A stretch of DNA of 64,000 nt from Neobacillus soli NBRC 102451 (GTDB taxonomy: Bacteria; Bacillota; Bacilli; Bacillales; Cytobacillaceae): NCBI RefSeq assembly GCF_001591665.1, contig NZ_BCVI01000048.1, positions 1 to 64,000 of the forward strand, read 5' to 3'. Made by a program: the position numbers and the translations under genes. The notes beneath the pieces were generated by a model. The model was not told where the DNA came from. It was given only the letters and a program-made list of their open reading frames with translations, and made no database searches. This document shows, in pieces, positions 26,063 through 35,521 of the stretch; the first letter of the stretch is position 1, and the number at the start of each line of letters is the position of its first letter.

Positions 26063-27325
26063 ATGAATTACATAAGAAACATGCTTTTAGAATTTGAAAT
26101 AGATCCCACCATTGCTGGGTATCTTTCTAATATTATTATGATTCTTTTTATAGCGATCATCTGTATTGTAGCGAATTTTATCACGAAAAAAGTAGTAATC
26201 AGGGTTATTACTCATATTGTGAAAAATAACAAATTCACGTGGGATACAATGCTTTTGGAACGGAGGGTATTTCATAAACTATCTCATTTTGTTCCTGCCA
26301 TCATTATTTATTATTTTTCATCAACCTTTCCAAACTATCAGAATTTGATAGAAAAGAGTGCAATTGCCTATTTAATCATTATGGGATTAATGGTGATGAA
26401 CAGCGTATTAAATGCGATTAATGATATTTATCAAACCTATGAAATATCTAAGATTAGGCCAATAAAAGGGTATATCCAGGTAGTTAACATTATTGTAATA
26501 ACGCTTGGTATTATATTGGTGATCGCGAACCTGGTTGGTAAGAGTCCACTTGTTTTTCTAAGTGGGATTGGTGCTCTCTCCGCTGTACTGATGTTGGTTT
26601 TCAAAGATTCGTTATTAGGGCTTGTTGCAGGGATTCAACTGGCTTCTAATGATATGGTTAGAGTGGGTGACTGGATTGAAATGCCGAAATACGGGGCAGA
26701 TGGGGATATAATTGATATTTCTTTAAATACCGTAATGGTACAAAATTGGGATAAAACGATTACCATGATTCCAAGCTATGCGCTGATATCCGATTCCTTT
26801 ATAAATTGGAGAGGGATGCAAAACTCTGGAGGTCGACGGATCAAGCGATCATTATTTATTGATACAAATAGTATTTCATTTTGTACCGAGGAGATGATTA
26901 AGAAATTTACTACAATCGACTTTCTCTCAGACCATATTATCGCAAGGGAACGTGAAATTGCTGAGTACAATACGAAGAACGATATTAACCTGAGCAATCC
27001 AGTGAATGGAAGGGCTCTTACCAATATTGGTGTATTTAGGGCGTATATTAGCAATTACATTCAACATCATCCAGGAATCAATCAGGAAATGACCTTAATG
27101 GTTAGACAGTTAGCACCAACAGAACACGGGCTGCCTCTAGAAATATATGCATTTTCAAATGATATAAGATGGGCAGTATACGAATCGGTACAAGCTGATA
27201 TCTTTGACCATCTTTTTGCCGTAGCACAGGAGTTTGGACTCCGCTTATTCCAGAATCCATCTGGGCATGATTTGAAAACGATCGTGGATGAATCAAGTAG
27301 GGAAGTAATGAAATTTAGGGGCTAA
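26063..27325 (+). CDS. MscS-type mechanosensitive channel (YbdG-like)
   Basis: The 420-residue membrane protein has about five hydrophobic helices (about residues 20-40, 70-88, 98-115, 138-158, 165-190). The last is the pore helix followed by DSLLGLVAGIQLASNDMVRVGDWIEMP, the MscS beta-domain entry. The segment KTITMIPSYALISDSFINWRGMQNSGGRRIKRS is typical of the YbdG branch, which has a cytoplasmic insertion. Role: release of solutes on hypo-osmotic shock. GGGAGAAGAATAT precedes ATG. Its 3' third is duplicated at 21866. Confidence 0.9.
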   Translation: MNYIRNMLLEFEIDPTIAGYLSNIIMILFIAIICIVANFITKKVVIRVITHIVKNNKFTWDTMLLERRVFHKLSHFVPAIIIYYFSSTFPNYQNLIEKSAIAYLIIMGLMVMNSVLNAINDIYQTYEISKIRPIKGYIQVVNIIVITLGIILVIANLVGKSPLVFLSGIGALSAVLMLVFKDSLLGLVAGIQLASNDMVRVGDWIEMPKYGADGDIIDISLNTVMVQNWDKTITMIPSYALISDSFINWRGMQNSGGRRIKRSLFIDTNSISFCTEEMIKKFTTIDFLSDHIIAREREIAEYNTKNDINLSNPVNGRALTNIGVFRAYISNYIQHHPGINQEMTLMVRQLAPTEHGLPLEIYAFSNDIRWAVYESVQADIFDHLFAVAQEFGLRLFQNPSGHDLKTIVDESSREVMKFRG

Positions 27326-27331
27326 GTTTTA

Positions 27332-27388
27332 AGGTCAGAACCCAACGTGCTTATGCTTTAGCGGGCTGTGGGTCTGACCCTTTTTTTA
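27332..27388 (+). repeat. REP-like palindrome, full copy
   Basis: GGTCAGAACCCAACGTGC, TTATGCTTTAGC centre, GGGCTGTGGGTCTGACCC and T-run, just after the channel gene and probably its terminator. Confidence 0.7.
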
Positions 27389-27419
27389 GTGGCGTCAGGA
27401 ACTATTTGGAAAATTGAAT

Positions 27420-27437
27420 GGTGTCTGGCCCCCAGGT
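27420..27437. repeat. REP-like palindrome, half copy
   Basis: GGTGTCTGGCCCCCAGG, a partial member. Confidence 0.4.
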
Positions 27438-27531
27438 TAAAGTCATTAATTAGGCTGCCTATCTATTTCCATAACTCTTTTAATGGATATTTGTTACAAT
27501 GAAATAATGATAAATGAACAAACAATTTTTA

Positions 27532-27582
27532 GGGTCAGTCCCCCGGAGAACTAAAGCTTTACCGGGGGACTGACCCCTTTTT
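27532..27582 (+). repeat. REP-like palindrome, best-conserved copy
   Basis: GGTCAGTCCCCCGGAGAAC, TAAAGCTTTA centre, CCGGGGGACTGACCCC and T-run. Outer and inner arms both pair. Confidence 0.75.
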
Positions 27583-27696
27583 CCAATTAAATACGGGTGA
27601 GAGGTTTTATTATGGATACCCGCTCAACAGCTTAGTATTACAGACTATCAGTTTACACTTAATAATATATTCTACTTCAAATAAAGTTGTCTCTAA

Positions 27697-28008
27697 AGGC
27701 AATTTTTTCTAGGAATTTCAAGTATATTCAATAATATAAATAATATAATTGAAAAATCAAATAGTTTTCCAGGAGGTGGAACTTTTTTAAATTGGCTATG
27801 CGGTTTTGCGTTCTTATTTGGAATTATCTCTATCATATATGGGTGGACTCAGTCGTGGGATTTTAGTTACCGTAATGGAGAATTTGAAACAATTCTTATT
27901 AAACGTACTGTTAGAACTTATGCATTTATAATTGGCGGGGTGATTCTACTTTTTGTGGGTACTGTAATAGAAGCGGTAAGAAGACATTTGTATTTTTTGG
28001 AGAAGTAG
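27697..28008 (+). pseudogene. Small two-helix membrane protein, no start codon
   Basis: A frame open from 27697 to TAG at 28006 encodes two hydrophobic segments (NWLCGFAFLFGIISIIYGW and AFIIGGVILLFVGTVIEAV) separated by a polar loop. There is an AGGAGGTGG at 27771, but no ATG, GTG or TTG follows in frame, so either the start is lost or a non-standard start is used. I do not recognise it. Confidence 0.4.
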
Positions 28009-28033
28009 AATTATTTGAAGCTTATGATTAAAG

Positions 28034-28052
28034 AGTCAGACCCCCAGCGCAG
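28034..28052. repeat. REP-like palindrome, half copy
   Basis: GAGTCAGACCCCCAGCGC: left half only. Confidence 0.45.
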
Positions 28053-28232
28053 AATACATCTCCTATATTAAAGGGAATTGTCCGACCACTGTTGAATTCA
28101 ACTAGTAAAAGAAAGATAAGAGATTCAAAATATGAAATAACTGCCATTCACCAACCAATTTGGATTGTGTATGGCAGTTATTAATTGAGCTGACACGTAG
28201 GCTGATGATCGTTTCAAAGTAGGTGAAACTAT

Positions 28233-28994
28233 ATGTTAAATAAACTGGCGAATGCTTTAGAAATGCGTGGTTTTCTTGTAAAACAAATAGATAACTATAT
28301 TTATTTTTCTCTAGGGAATTCAGAAGGGGAACTAGCACTTTTAGAAAGTCTGCTATCTTCTCTTAACTTCAATTTTAAAATAGGAGGCAGAAAAATTTTC
28401 ATCTATGATGAGGAAATAGGTAATGACACACTTAAACAAATCATTTGGTACCCTTCCAGAAACCATGAAACAGACAGCGGAAACGGATGGTATAGCTGGC
28501 GGTATTTCATTAAAAGAAATTATGGTCCAAAAATTAATACGTTTGTCTTGGAAACTGGAGTTGCCTTGCTGGTCAAAGCTATAAGTGCAGCTGGGATGGT
28601 TACAGATTGTAGCTGTGATGGCCATGGTCAAAGAGCCCCTTTTATTTCATTTTGCGGTAAATATAATGCTGCTTGGTTTCAACTTCTTTTTCAAAAACAA
28701 TTTAAACAAACTGCATTTCATTTTGAATGGGTCCTTGAAAATACTGAAAGTAGTAGTATTTATTTTACTGCAAGAAGCAGCAATAGAATGTGGGATTTAA
28801 ATCATGTGCTAGAAGATACAATGCAAATTGCACGGTACTTTTTACAGGAGTCGCATAACTTTAGTCGGATTAAAAATGAGATCTTCAAAGGAAATTATAA
28901 ATCGAAGCGAAAAATGGTGAAAGAAATGGATTTCGTTGAACTATCAGGGTGGATGAAGGAAAAATACGATGAATACCTGGATAGGAGCAGCTAG
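28233..28994 (+). CDS. Hypothetical protein of 253 residues
   Basis: A soluble-looking protein with no membrane helix. Notable are a TDCSCDGHGQRAPFISFCG segment (about residues 128-146) with two Cys, Asp and His that could bind metal, and an Arg-rich HFSRIKNEIFKGNYKSKRK stretch near the end. AGGTGAAACT lies before the ATG. The next gene, an Ada-type zinc protein, starts 22 bases later, so they may form an operon. I do not recognise a family. Confidence 0.7.
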   Translation: MLNKLANALEMRGFLVKQIDNYIYFSLGNSEGELALLESLLSSLNFNFKIGGRKIFIYDEEIGNDTLKQIIWYPSRNHETDSGNGWYSWRYFIKRNYGPKINTFVLETGVALLVKAISAAGMVTDCSCDGHGQRAPFISFCGKYNAAWFQLLFQKQFKQTAFHFEWVLENTESSSIYFTARSSNRMWDLNHVLEDTMQIARYFLQESHNFSRIKNEIFKGNYKSKRKMVKEMDFVELSGWMKEKYDEYLDRSS

Positions 28995-29015
28995 TATGAT
29001 AATGGGGGTAATGGA

Positions 29016-29297
29016 ATGAGTGAGAGATCGGAAAACAGGAACCTTCATAAAACATATACACTTATGGGGGCCGATAAGAAACTTTATAAAAGTGAAACTC
29101 CAGGAACATATGGTGGTAATAAAAAAACAAAAGTATATGGTCGAATGGATTGTCCTGCTGCCTTACGTGCCATCGCTAAGTGGGGGTATGTTAAAGATAG
29201 GGTATTTTTTGCGGATGAACAAACTGCAATAGAAGCTGGATTCAGACCTTGCGCCGCATGCCAGCGTGAGAAATATAAAATATGGAAAACGGTGTAG
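29016..29297 (+). CDS. Ada metal-binding-domain protein
   Basis: The 93-residue protein matches the N-terminal zinc domain of Ada-type proteins: VYGRMDCPAALRAIAKWGY and RVFFADEQTAIEAGFRPCAACQREKYKIWK. Of the four zinc cysteines three are visible (Cys46 and the CAAC pair); the residue four after the first is Leu, so zinc binding may be altered. Free-standing copies are of unknown function. A truncated paralogue lies at 34203. Confidence 0.78.
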   Translation: MSERSENRNLHKTYTLMGADKKLYKSETPGTYGGNKKTKVYGRMDCPAALRAIAKWGYVKDRVFFADEQTAIEAGFRPCAACQREKYKIWKTV

Positions 29298-29382
29298 ACT
29301 AACCATTAAAATGTACCTTTTAAGGGATAAAAAGCGCCGGGCACTAACCAGAAATTTGGACGGTTCCTGGCACGTCTTTCTT

Positions 29383-29428
29383 CTGATGTGCTAACGCTTT
29401 AGTGAGGTGGCGGCCTGACCCTTTTTTT
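29383..29428 (+). repeat. REP-like palindrome, degenerate copy
   Basis: GATGTGCTAACGCTTTAGTGAGGTGGCGGCCTGACCC and a T-run; the left outer arm has decayed. Confidence 0.5.
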
Positions 29429-29507
29429 AGTTTCGAAACTTTTTTGATATGGCTTTAAAATTTAAAAATCGTAAAATAATGAAGGTTAGAAGAAAGGAGA
29501 ATTTAAA

Positions 29508-29786
29508 ATGGATTTTAATAAAGAGGATAATCGTTTTTATAAACATGATGAGACCGGTAAGTTACTGGCTGAGGTCATATATGAACCTGATGGAGAACAT
29601 CAAGTACTTTTAACGCATACCTTTGTAGATTCCAGCCTAAGGGGACAGGGAGTAGCGGAACAATTGGTGGACTGTGTAGTAGCTGAGATGAAAGCAGAAG
29701 GCAAAAAAATCGTCCCTGTTTGTTCGTTTGCAGTTGCTCTATTTAAAAGAAAACCCGATAAATATAAGAATGTCATTGCAAACTAA
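29508..29786 (+). CDS. YjdJ-type GNAT N-acetyltransferase
   Basis: The 92-residue protein is a minimal GNAT: a beta-sheet lead (NRFYKHDETGKLLAEVIYEPDG), the acetyl-CoA loop SSLRGQGVAEQLVDCVV and the CSFAVALFKRKPDKY end typical of YjdJ/Gtn10-like proteins. The substrate is unknown. AGAAAGGAGAATTTAAA precedes ATG. Confidence 0.85.
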   Translation: MDFNKEDNRFYKHDETGKLLAEVIYEPDGEHQVLLTHTFVDSSLRGQGVAEQLVDCVVAEMKAEGKKIVPVCSFAVALFKRKPDKYKNVIAN

Positions 29787-29822
29787 AAAGGGCGCTTAAG
29801 AAGGCAAATTGAACAAAATTAA

Positions 29823-29860
29823 TGGGTGCCTGACACTATACAGGGGGTGTCAGGCACCCA
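29823..29860. repeat. REP-like palindrome, GGTGCCTGACAC subtype
   Basis: TGGGTGCCTGACAC (29823-29836) and its exact complement at 29847-29860 with a 10-base loop. It lies just after the GNAT gene. Confidence 0.7.
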
Positions 29861-29899
29861 TTTCCTATGAAATTTACTATTATAGGTCCTGAATTCCTA

Positions 29900-29957
29900 G
29901 GACAGACCCCCAGTGTGCTAAAGTGTTAGCGCGGTGGGGATATGTTCCTTTTTTTTT
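29900..29957 (+). repeat. REP-like palindrome, full copy
   Basis: GGACAGACCCCCAGTGTGC, TAAAGTGTTAGC centre, GCGGTGGGGATATGTTCC and a long T-run. Confidence 0.6.
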
Positions 29958-30035
29958 ATGATTGTTAATAGGGGAATGTTTTTTCTACTTTCTTAAACTT
30001 GTTTATTGCAATACAAGGCGTGGAAGTAAATGATT

Positions 30036-30968
30036 TTAGTCAAGTTTTAAGTACTTATTTAGGAACCTGAGTACACGGCGTGTATACTCATTTTTATTCA
30101 AGCGATACGAATGAATGTGCTCACAATCTTTCGTCAGCCACAATTCTTTATGGTTATGGGATGAAATCGATTGAAACAATTTTTCGCTCTCGGCATAAGG
30201 AATAGCTTTATCTGTCTTACTATGGATGATGAAGAAGGATTTTCCTTTCGTATTTTTCACATGATTGATCGGTGAAACTTCTGTGGGGTCAATTTTGAGG
30301 AGCTTGCGCATGGAATGATAAACAATCGGTGTAAATGGCCGTTTTGGTAGCTTGGTCCAATGTGAAAGATTTTCTTTTAGAAAAGGTCCTAAATCACAAA
30401 AGGGGCTGTCGGCAATGATAACGGAAACAGCAGGGTGTTCGCATCCAGCAATAAGCGCAGTAGCAGCTCCCATACTCCAGCCAAGGAGAGCAACTTTTTC
30501 CTGCTGTTTTTCCTGAATTGCATAATCAATCGCTGAATACAAATCATGTCTTTCAAAATATCCAATCCCCGTAGTTTTTCCCTTCGATTTCCCTGCATTG
30601 CGAAAATCAAACATTAGTACATTATAGCCCTGTTCTGAGAGAACTTTAACGAGTTGCAGTCCTTCAATCTTTTCCATGGAACGTTCATTCATGTAACCGT
30701 GTGCCGTGATGACTGTTTTCTTGCTTTTCTTTGAAACAGCTGGAATCCACCAGCCAGACAGTTTTACGTGATCTTTTCGGCTCAAAAATTCAATCTCTTC
30801 GAATGCAAGACCATATTCCCCTGGATTTTTTGTCGTCTTTGCCGGGAATGGATGGGTTAGATACAAACCGATTCCTAATGGGGCAAGAAAAAATAAAGCG
30901 GGTGCTGCCAAAAGCGGTTTCCACAGGGACTTACCTGATTTACTTGATTCCCCATTCTCACTCAACAT
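30036..30968 (-). CDS. Membrane-anchored alpha/beta hydrolase
   Basis: The 310-residue protein has one N-terminal hydrophobic segment (LLAAPALFFLAPLGIGLYL, about 20-38), then an alpha/beta-hydrolase fold. It shows the oxyanion region TAHGYMNER, the nucleophile elbow LLGWSMGAATAL, an acid in HSKTDKAIPYAES and a late His (CEHIHSYRLN). It resembles Bacillus YqkD-like hydrolases; the substrate is unknown. ATG at 30968 is chosen because AAGGAGGAATTC lies directly upstream. Confidence 0.84.
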   Translation of the reverse strand: MLSENGESSKSGKSLWKPLLAAPALFFLAPLGIGLYLTHPFPAKTTKNPGEYGLAFEEIEFLSRKDHVKLSGWWIPAVSKKSKKTVITAHGYMNERSMEKIEGLQLVKVLSEQGYNVLMFDFRNAGKSKGKTTGIGYFERHDLYSAIDYAIQEKQQEKVALLGWSMGAATALIAGCEHPAVSVIIADSPFCDLGPFLKENLSHWTKLPKRPFTPIVYHSMRKLLKIDPTEVSPINHVKNTKGKSFFIIHSKTDKAIPYAESEKLFQSISSHNHKELWLTKDCEHIHSYRLNKNEYTRRVLRFLNKYLKLD

Positions 30969-31387
30969 GAATTCCTCCTTTCCATTTGAAGTCATCGGTA
31001 CATTATCATATGTAAGTCAACACAAAAACGGAAAATTCTAAAGTCCCATTTTTTTTGAAAAGGATTTTACTAAAAGCGGACTCAGTAAGGGCAGCCGTGA
31101 TTTATTTAAGGAATTTTTAGGGTCATTCCCCTGGTAAACTAAAGCTTTACCGTGTCGGGGAACCCCTTTTTCACGGATTGGCTATTTAATTTTTAAACAA
31201 AAAGCATCGTAATATGAGGTGCAATTTGATATGCATTTTACTTTACATTTTTATTTGTTAATTAACGTTTTGGGATAGGAAATGGAACCCGTTATATTAA
31301 ATATAGATATAAGATACCGATAGCGCTGTGTGTCTAGCATTTTTCGACTACTTTACTCAAAAATTCCCAAAAATCACCCGAAATTGC
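30969..31387. other. Intergenic region at the left edge of the defence island
   Basis: It contains the upstream region of the hydrolase gene and one REP-like repeat (31119-31173). No gene is seen. Confidence 0.5.
31119..31173 (+). repeat. REP-like palindrome, degenerate copy
   Basis: GGGTCATTCCCCTGGTAAAC, TAAAGCTTTA centre, CCGTGTCGGGGAACCCC and T-run. Confidence 0.55.
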
Positions 31388-31426
31388 AAAAAACGCCTTC
31401 AAAAATGATTTTTGAAGGCGTTTTTT
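31388..31426. repeat. 39-base near-perfect palindrome in the leader of the replication module
   Basis: A 19-base arm (31388-31406, core CGCCTTCAAAAAT), one base, and its exact complement (31408-31426). GGGG and CCCC arms follow near 31467-31484. A similar arrangement, CGCCTTCAAAA arms plus GGGG/CCCC, precedes the minus-strand gene starting at 59371. It may be an origin, operator or transcription attenuator. Confidence 0.65.
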
Positions 31427-31669
31427 GGCGTTTTGCTCTAAAAATCCCTTCAAAAATGAAAAATGGGGATTCGCTTTACCCCGCCAATCTCGATATCGTA
31501 GAAGTACCGAGACGCGGGCTTTTTTCATCTTGCCCTCGCAAAGGACAAAGTGATGAATAGTGTCATAAAATATTCAGATTCAATTGAAAAACATATGAAC
31601 ATTTTCTTCATTTAACTTTAAATAAGTAATGAAGAAATTTTTTTAAAAAGAAAGGACAGTGGTTGAAGA

Positions 31670-32671
31670 TGGCAAAGTTTAGAATGGTACGAACTGATTT
31701 TTGGAAGAATCCAATTGTTTCAGATGAGATGACCCCGGAGGACAAGTATTTTTTACCTATATCTGCTTACAAATCCGCAAACTACTCAAATTGGAATCTA
31801 CAAAAATACCAAAAAGCAAATGGCTTTTGATTTGGGCTATTCGATTGAGAGTGTTCATTCGTTAATGGAACGATTCATTACGCATCACAAGTTAATCCGT
31901 TACAATCCTGAAACGAGAGAGCTGGCGATGAAAAGCTGGGGGAAATACAACCTCGATAGAGGCGGGAAACCAATGATGGATTGTATTTATTCCGAGCTAA
32001 AGGATGTCGAGGATCTATCACTTATTCAATATGTTTCTGAAGCCATTCAAAAACAGGAAATTAGCAGCCTATTTGAATCTTTTTGTAAACCAGAAGAAAT
32101 GATTTGCGGCAACGAAGTGAGCGGCCAAGAAGAAAAAAATACATATCTAGAACCTGAATGTGGAGAACATGACGATACGTTGACGCATCGTGATACGAAA
32201 GGGGGACAAAAAGAAGAAAATAAAAATAAAAAAGAAAATAAAAAACCACAACAAGAAGTTTTTAAACCAAATATAGAGGAAAAACCAGATTTCGAGAATC
32301 CTTTACAGCATAATCAAAAAGATTTGAAGGAAATTGTTGAGTTTTGGGACAACAATGGATTTGGATTTTCGAACGTGAATGCCAAACAACAGTTATTATC
32401 TTGGTTAGATGATTCAACCTTTTTACAGCCGAAAGAGGTGATTTTAAAAGCGATGAAAATTACCTAAGCCAATAACAAGCGAAGGCTGAGTTATGTGGTT
32501 GGGATTCTGAAAAACTGGGTAAATGACTCCTTACTGACCGTAGAAGAAATTGATTCCTTTTATGAGAGTCAAAATTGCGCACCAAAGCATAGGCAATCAA
32601 CCGAACCATTTCCTGCTGGAAGAGCTATTCCAGGTGGATTTGTACTAGACCTTACGGCAGGTGAAGAGTGA
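31670..32671 (+). pseudogene. DnaD-like replication protein, frameshift and stop
   Basis: ATG at 31670 (after GGACAGTGGTTGAAG) begins AKFRMVRTDFWKNPIVSDEMTPEDKYF, typical of phage/ICE DnaD-like initiators. A shift in a T-run near 31750 moves to the frame 31820-32466 (KKQMAFDLGYSIESVHSLMERF ... LDDSTFLQPKEVILKAMKIT). TAA at 32464 is followed in frame by NNKRRLSYVVGILKNWVNDSL and a stop at 32669. A low-complexity Lys/Glu/Asn linker lies about two-thirds along. The pieces form one gene of about 330 codons that no longer works. Confidence 0.72.
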
Positions 32672-33261
32672 TGATTATTGCTGAAAAAGCGTTCTTAGGA
32701 AGCTTGATGAAGGCGGAGTACTTACTCAAGGATACCGTGATTCAACCTGAGCAACTGGAAAGCACACGGCATAAAGAAATAATGCGAAAAATGGTGGAGT
32801 TAACACGAGCTGGAAAGAATATCGATTTGATCACATTGTCAACCTTACCCGACCTTGAATCATTCGGGGGAATGTCTTACCTTGCTGAACTGTTATCGTA
32901 TGCGGACCCTAAGAAGTTTGATGGAAAAGCTCATTCTTGATCTGTGGAAGGAACGGGAAAAGAAAAATATCTGAACTGTTTTGCCATGAATGATTGGGAG
33001 ATAGCCAAAGTCATTACCGAATTGGATAAAATAAACCAAATGAAAATTAATGATCACACGCCCTTACACCAGGCGTTGGCAGATATCTATGAGGCACCCT
33101 GGGAAGATTCAATACGCCAGAAAAGTGCAAAAACAGGTATCAACCTGACCCACTCAAGTCAATTTTATGGAGGAAATCCCCAATTGAGGGTAACGGAAAT
33201 ATCAAAATCCCTCAAAACGATGGTGAAGGATTTTGATTGCCCTGTCCTTTGTTTAATTTAG
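32671..33261 (+). pseudogene. DnaB-like helicase remnant
   Basis: ATG at 32671 overlaps the previous stop. Residues up to 32940 match the DnaB N-terminal domain (EKAFLGSLMKAEYLL, RHKEIMRKMVELTRAGKNIDLITL, FGGMSYLAELL). After a frame change the linker continues from 32944 (NCFAMNDWEIAKVITELDKIN). The helicase core is lost except for a piece like SLKTMVKDFDCPVLCLI, which resembles the motif region before SREVE. This partners the DnaD-like gene in phage or integrative-element replication modules. Confidence 0.65.
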
Positions 33262-33660
33262 GGAGGCAGACTATCGATGGAGTTTGAAGACGGGAACAAA
33301 AGTGATGCTTACGGTAGACTGTTTGCCTATGATTTCGTGGATGGGTATCCGTTAAGAAGCCACTGCTAAAAGAAGTATTTGCACGGGTGGAATATATTAT
33401 GGATTCATCTTATAAGTATCTCAAACCATATCGAACGGGTGAAAATCTTGTAAAGAGGAGCAAACTGAAGATTTGGAGCACCTAGGACTATGTGATATTT
33501 AGGAGATTTAATGGGGGTGTGAATGATAGGGAAGGAAAAAATAGCGAAAGCTAGTTTCGTTTTTAATATGATTAATGAGGTAGCGGTTGTTTCTTGGGAG
33601 GAGTAATCCCAGATTTTGTCGAATTACAATATAAAAATAATATATATTGGAGACAAAAAG
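33262..33660. other. Decayed end of the replication module
   Basis: Short fragments in several frames and no intact gene. Confidence 0.4.
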
Positions 33661-33813
33661 ATGAAACATACTATTCTAGAACCTATTAAATTACCAAACA
33701 TTTTGCGAGGAAGCAACATTCATCATAACGTCATCCCCACAGTTTGTAATTTAAAAAATATGCTGAACAAACTGATTTCAGTTCAAGGTGTTTACACCCA
33801 ATTAAAACAATGA
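33661..33813 (+). CDS. Short hypothetical ORF
   Basis: A 50-residue frame whose ATG follows TTGGAGACAAAAAG. The start KHTILEPIKLPNILRGSNIH looks natural, but the end may be a truncation, since the neighbouring sequence is decayed. Not recognised. Confidence 0.3.
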   Translation: MKHTILEPIKLPNILRGSNIHHNVIPTVCNLKNMLNKLISVQGVYTQLKQ

Positions 33814-33892
33814 GAAAAGCGAAGTTATCAAGCGTATCAAATAGACAAAATTAAACTAGCAATCTTATTCGCATCCGATAATTAAACAACAT

Positions 33893-34203
33893 ATTCTTAG
33901 CGGAAGCCCAAATGAATTTGGAGCAAGCTGCATCGATATTTACTTAGTAGCCTATGTTGCCGAAACCTATGGACCTAGTAAAGCTGTTTTCGTTGATTAC
34001 ATAATGAAAAGCGGTATTTCAGAAAAATAAATTCCGCTCAAGCTATTTGGCAAGTGGGAAAGGGCGACGGTGTTTATCTTGAAATACTAAATAATGACGG
34101 AACAATTCGGGATTGGGACTTTTTTGCAAAATGGATAAATGGTAATCAGAAATGGGATAATGGCAATTCTTTAAAACATTTGAGTATTTCAGGTGATCAT
34201 TGA
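33893..34203 (+). pseudogene. Unidentified gene remnant
   Basis: One frame gives SGSPNEFGASCIDIYLVAYVAETYGPSKAVFVDYIM and ends at a stop near 34027. A shifted frame continues AQAIWQVGKGDGVYLEILNNDG ... NGNQKWDNGNSLKHL to a stop at 34201. The text looks coding, with a broken middle and no start. Not recognised. Confidence 0.4.
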
Positions 34204-34309
34204 TGGGGAACGGGATAGATAATAGTTTAGAAAAAAGGGAACTTCACAAAGTATATACGCTAATGGGAGCCGATAGTGAACCCAATGAGAGTGAAACTTC
34301 AGGGACATA
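34203..34309 (+). pseudogene. Truncated Ada-type zinc-domain paralogue
   Basis: ATG at 34203 leads to NSLEKRELHKVYTLMGADSEPNESETSGT and a stop. This is the N-terminus of the protein encoded at 29016 (NLHKTYTLMGADKKLYKSETPGT). The cysteine-bearing part is gone. Confidence 0.6.
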
Positions 34310-34374
34310 AAGTATGATTCTTTTTAGATTTTGGAAACATAACTAAATATGGTTAATGAAATTTTGTTAGGTAA

Positions 34375-35379
34375 GTGGGTGATTTAGTGTACTTTTTGAA
34401 TGGCAGAAAAGCAGAGAAAATAGAGGCAGTCACTTTTGCTGATTTAAGAATGCAAGAAAGTGATATAGAAGAAATTCTAAGAAGCAGTATCGATATGATT
34501 TGTGATGATGAAGAATCAATGCTCATTGTGGGTCAGCAAGTCAAGAATGAAAAGAATGGTCGGAGCGACTTAACTGCAATTGATAATAATGGGAATATCG
34601 TCTTAATCGAAATTAAACGGGACCGAAAAGATATTGAAGGCAGGAAAGAGGCTTTTGAATTTCAGGCTATCCGTTACGCAGCAAGTTATGCCACCCTTGA
34701 GAGTACAGAGGATCTTGTGAAAAAAGTTTATGCACCCTATATCGAAAAATATCGAAGTGAATTTGAACTTGGCGTACTGACCTCTTATGAGCTCTTAATC
34801 CGAAAATTAAATGAATTTTTGAGGGTCAACAAGGCGGGAAAGAGTTTTAACAAAAAGCAAAAGATTGTTTTGGTAGCTTCAGATTTCGATGAACAGACAC
34901 TTTCCGCAGTGTCCTGGCTAAATAGTAATCATGTGGATATGAGTTGTTATAAACTTACTCCATTTAAGGTCAATGATGAAATTTATTTACAGACGGAAAA
35001 AGTTTTACCCGTCACCAATTATGAAGATTACTATGTGAATCTTATGGATAAATCATTAGCTACAATAGTAAAAAGAAATAAAGGTGGTACCCGACGGACT
35101 CTACCTAAGATAGATTCAATGCTTGATTGGGGAGTGGTCAAAGAAGGAGATGTTATTGCAGTCAAGGATAGAGACAATGAAGGAATACTTCTAGCTAATG
35201 GAAACATTATGGTAAATGACAAAGAAAAATCTATGCAATCGTGGTTAAAGGAGATTTATGGATGGTCCAGTGTACAAACGTATGTTTTTGCAATCCATAA
35301 AGAAAGCGGTAAATCTCTATCGCAGATTAGAGAAGAATATATGACTCAACAGGCAATGGAAGCTTCTGATGATTTTTAA
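34375..35379 (+). CDS. PD-(D/E)XK nuclease-like protein with RAMA-like C-terminus
   Basis: In the 334-residue protein, residues about 55-90 hold GRSDLTAIDNNGNIVLIEIKRD, the D...ExK core of the NucS/DUF91-type nuclease fold. The middle is helical. The last 85 residues (SMLDWGVVKEGDVIAVKD ... ILLANGNIMVNDKEKSMQSWLKEIYG) look like a RAMA domain, a module tied to restriction enzymes and modified-DNA recognition. A role in restriction of modified or foreign DNA is inferred. The start is uncertain: GTG at 34375 or 34387. A strong terminator follows. It begins the intact part of the defence island. Confidence 0.72.
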   Translation: MGDLVYFLNGRKAEKIEAVTFADLRMQESDIEEILRSSIDMICDDEESMLIVGQQVKNEKNGRSDLTAIDNNGNIVLIEIKRDRKDIEGRKEAFEFQAIRYAASYATLESTEDLVKKVYAPYIEKYRSEFELGVLTSYELLIRKLNEFLRVNKAGKSFNKKQKIVLVASDFDEQTLSAVSWLNSNHVDMSCYKLTPFKVNDEIYLQTEKVLPVTNYEDYYVNLMDKSLATIVKRNKGGTRRTLPKIDSMLDWGVVKEGDVIAVKDRDNEGILLANGNIMVNDKEKSMQSWLKEIYGWSSVQTYVFAIHKESGKSLSQIREEYMTQQAMEASDDF

Positions 35380-35420
35380 GTAAAGTTTTTGAATATACAA
35401 AGAAAAAATTATTCTTTATC

Positions 35421-35453
35421 AAAATCGACAGGTACCTGGAACTTGTCGATTTT
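35421..35453 (+). terminator. Intrinsic terminator after the nuclease/RAMA gene
   Basis: AAAATCGACA pairs with TGTCGATTTT (35444-35453), followed by ATTTAAAT. Confidence 0.75.
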
Positions 35454-35521
35454 ATTTAAATTGGATAAACAAGAGGCAAAGTAAAACCCTTAATAAAGGA
35501 GACCTTGAAATCATCAATTAG

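Noticed and set aside
31330..31560. Open frames on both strands in the hairpin leader (31330-31560)
   Set aside because: They are generated by the palindrome and Lys/Phe-rich codons; no start signal, and the sequence parallels the non-coding leader at 59465-59523.
31388..34374. Intact prophage
   Set aside because: Only replication-type relics occur; no capsid, tail, terminase, integrase or lysis genes are seen anywhere in the window.
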